Shown here piece by piece: positions 52,654 to 53,957 of a stretch of 53,957 nucleotides of DNA. Location: positions 1 to 53,957 of the forward strand of contig NZ_BDCU01000071.1 of assembly GCF_001618425.1 (NCBI RefSeq). Reading direction: 5' to 3'. This stretch comes from Nocardia fusca NBRC 14340. Lineage in GTDB: Bacteria; Actinomycetota; Actinomycetes; Mycobacteriales; Mycobacteriaceae. The translations under genes were made by a program, and so were the position numbers. Numbering within the stretch: position 1 is the first letter of the stretch; each line of letters begins with the position of its first letter. The notes below the pieces were generated by a model. The model worked only from the letters and a program-made list of their open reading frames with translations, did no database searches and had not been told where the DNA came from.

Positions 52654-53904
52654 ATGGTGGGGACAGGAAAGAGTCGGACGGTGCGCCCGGACGTGCGGGC
52701 TTCGTGGGACCGGGCCCGGCATCACGGTCTGCATCCGGACCGACATCTACCCGAAGTGCGGCTCAGCACCGACGAACTCAGATCCGGGCCGCGCGACCGG
52801 CGGCTGGCCGCGGCATGGCCGGTGTTGTTCGCGAGCCTGGAGGCGGTGGCCACCGAACCGGGCCATGTCCTGTTCGGCGGCGACGCGGAGGGGCATCTGC
52901 TCTGGGTGCACGGTGACCCCACGGCCCGCCGGACCGCCGAACGCGCCAATCTCGTACCAGGTGCGCGCTGGCACGAAGCCGAGGCGGGCACCAACGGAGT
53001 AGGTACCGCGCTGGCGCTCGGCCGGGCGTTCCAGGTACGCGGACCCGAGCATTACCTCTCGGTCGCCGCCGATTTCACCTGTACGGCCGCGCCGATTCGC
53101 GATCCGCGCAGCGGCGCGGTGATCGGTGTCGTCGATGTGACCTGCCGGACGACCAGTACGAACACATTGGCCCTGCCGCTGGTGACCGCCGCCGCGCGGC
53201 TGGCCGAGGCCCATCTGCGCGAGCTGGCCGGACGCCGCGACGCCGAACTGCGGACCCGCTATCTCGATCGAGTACTACAGCGGTCGGGTGATCTCGGGGC
53301 GCTGATATCGCCGGACGGCCATGTCCTCTACGCCGCTCCCCCGGGCTGGCTGCCGTCGGTGTGGCCCGGACCGGTCCGGGACGGTGAGACGGTGCTGCCC
53401 GGTGGTCGCCGGGTCGCGGTGGAACGGCTGGCGCCGGACGGACCGTACGCGGTCCACGCACTGTCCGAGGACGCCACCGAGCAGGTGCCGCGGGTGGTCG
53501 CGCTGGGCCGCAACCGGGTCGCGCTGTGGATGGACGGCGCAGTACACGAACTCAGTCCGCGGCACAGCGAGTTGCTGGTGTTGCTGCTGGCGCACCCGGC
53601 GGGTTCGACCGCGGCGGACCTCGCCGAGGGTCTGTACGACGACAACAGCAAGACGGTGACCGTACGCGCCGAACTCGCGCGCCTGCGCCGAATTCTCGGC
53701 TATCGCCTGTCCTCCGATCCCTACCGGCTGGACCCGCGGATCTACTGCGATCTACTTGCAGCGGTACACGACAACGGTTCCGCCGAACCGTCCCGAGGCG
53801 GCACCGAAATGCTCCTGGGCTCCACCGCACCCGGTATCCAGCGGCTACGGCAGCGGATCCAGCGCCGGGCCCCGGCCCCCGACAGGACGGCACCAACGAA
53901 CTGA
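52654..53904 (+). CDS. GAF domain-containing transcriptional regulator
   Basis: A 416-aa protein. The N-terminal part RPDVRASWDRARHHGL and GHVLFGGDAEGHLLWVHGD lead into a GAF domain (about residues 60-190) with PGARWHEAEAGTNGVGTALALG and APIRDPRSGAVIGVVDVTC, as in acetoin-type activators. No AAA+ sigma-54 domain follows. Instead the C-terminal region SPRHSELLVLLLAHPAGSTAADLAEGLY...VTVRAELARLRRILGYRL reads as a winged helix-turn-helix. This architecture is common in actinobacteria for regulators divergent from an oxidoreductase or hydrolase. ATG 52654 is preferred to 52561 because the extra 31 residues are Arg-rich and non-conserved in character. The ligand is unknown. Confidence 0.82.
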   Translation: MVGTGKSRTVRPDVRASWDRARHHGLHPDRHLPEVRLSTDELRSGPRDRRLAAAWPVLFASLEAVATEPGHVLFGGDAEGHLLWVHGDPTARRTAERANLVPGARWHEAEAGTNGVGTALALGRAFQVRGPEHYLSVAADFTCTAAPIRDPRSGAVIGVVDVTCRTTSTNTLALPLVTAAARLAEAHLRELAGRRDAELRTRYLDRVLQRSGDLGALISPDGHVLYAAPPGWLPSVWPGPVRDGETVLPGGRRVAVERLAPDGPYAVHALSEDATEQVPRVVALGRNRVALWMDGAVHELSPRHSELLVLLLAHPAGSTAADLAEGLYDDNSKTVTVRAELARLRRILGYRLSSDPYRLDPRIYCDLLAAVHDNGSAEPSRGGTEMLLGSTAPGIQRLRQRIQRRAPAPDRTAPTN

Positions 53905-53957
53905 GCAGCTCGAACTGAGTTGCCGAGCGGGGCGAATGCATCGACCCCGGCGCTCCG
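53905..53957. other. window edge, no feature
   Basis: The 53 bp after the GAF regulator show no gene or clear terminator. Confidence 0.4.

Overview
The window is high-GC actinobacterial DNA. It most resembles Nocardia or a related mycolic-acid-producing genus. The reasons are GTG/TTG starts, a DUF3558 lipoprotein, an MpaB-type (DUF2236) oxygenase, three SDRs of the mycofactocin-dependent subfamily, PadR-DUF1048 genes and a large modular type I PKS. No rRNA, tRNA, CRISPR array, transposase or integrase was seen. All family names come from reading the translations; no search was run.

Layout. (1) 1-5.8 kb: a hypothetical gene, then a leftward series SDR - flavin-reductase-like - amidohydrolase - Atu4866-domain protein with palindromes in front of two genes, and an ABM-type monooxygenase. 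(2) 5.8-7.4 kb: decayed sequence with a frameshifted alpha/beta-hydrolase remnant. (3) 7.4-16.6 kb: a TetR regulator facing, across a perfect 19-bp palindrome, a rightward catabolic cluster: two mycofactocin-type SDRs, a double carboxymuconolactone-decarboxylase-domain protein, aldehyde dehydrogenase, an unknown protein, P450, 3Fe-4S ferredoxin and a third mycofactocin-type SDR. This fits P450 hydroxylation followed by alcohol and aldehyde oxidation. (4) 16.6-24.5 kb: PadR plus two DUF1048 genes, an alpha/beta hydrolase with an unusual direct-repeat promoter region, a CorA-type transporter, a frameshifted DUF3558 lipoprotein, a TetR/hydrolase pair, a mosaic of broken LuxR-type regulator and alcohol dehydrogenase pieces, and an MpaB-like oxygenase. 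(5) 24.9-50.5 kb: two giant PKS genes on the minus strand. (6) 50.5-54 kb: a 1.2-kb stretch without a clear gene, then an alpha/beta hydrolase divergent from a GAF-domain regulator with a perfect palindrome between them.

How the PKS works. The upstream protein (4903 aa) has a KSQ loading module with a methylmalonyl-type AT, a DH-KR module using malonyl, and a DH-ER-KR module using methylmalonyl. The downstream protein (3620 aa) has two malonyl DH-KR modules. Read colinearly the ACP-bound product is a C12 acid, 6-methylundeca-2,4,8-trienoyl. There is no thioesterase; the last protein ends in a docking-like tail, so release or hand-over must occur elsewhere. The next gene in the same direction is the MpaB-like oxygenase, a family with a member that cleaves an olefin in a natural-product pathway, which makes oxidative tailoring of the triene worth testing.
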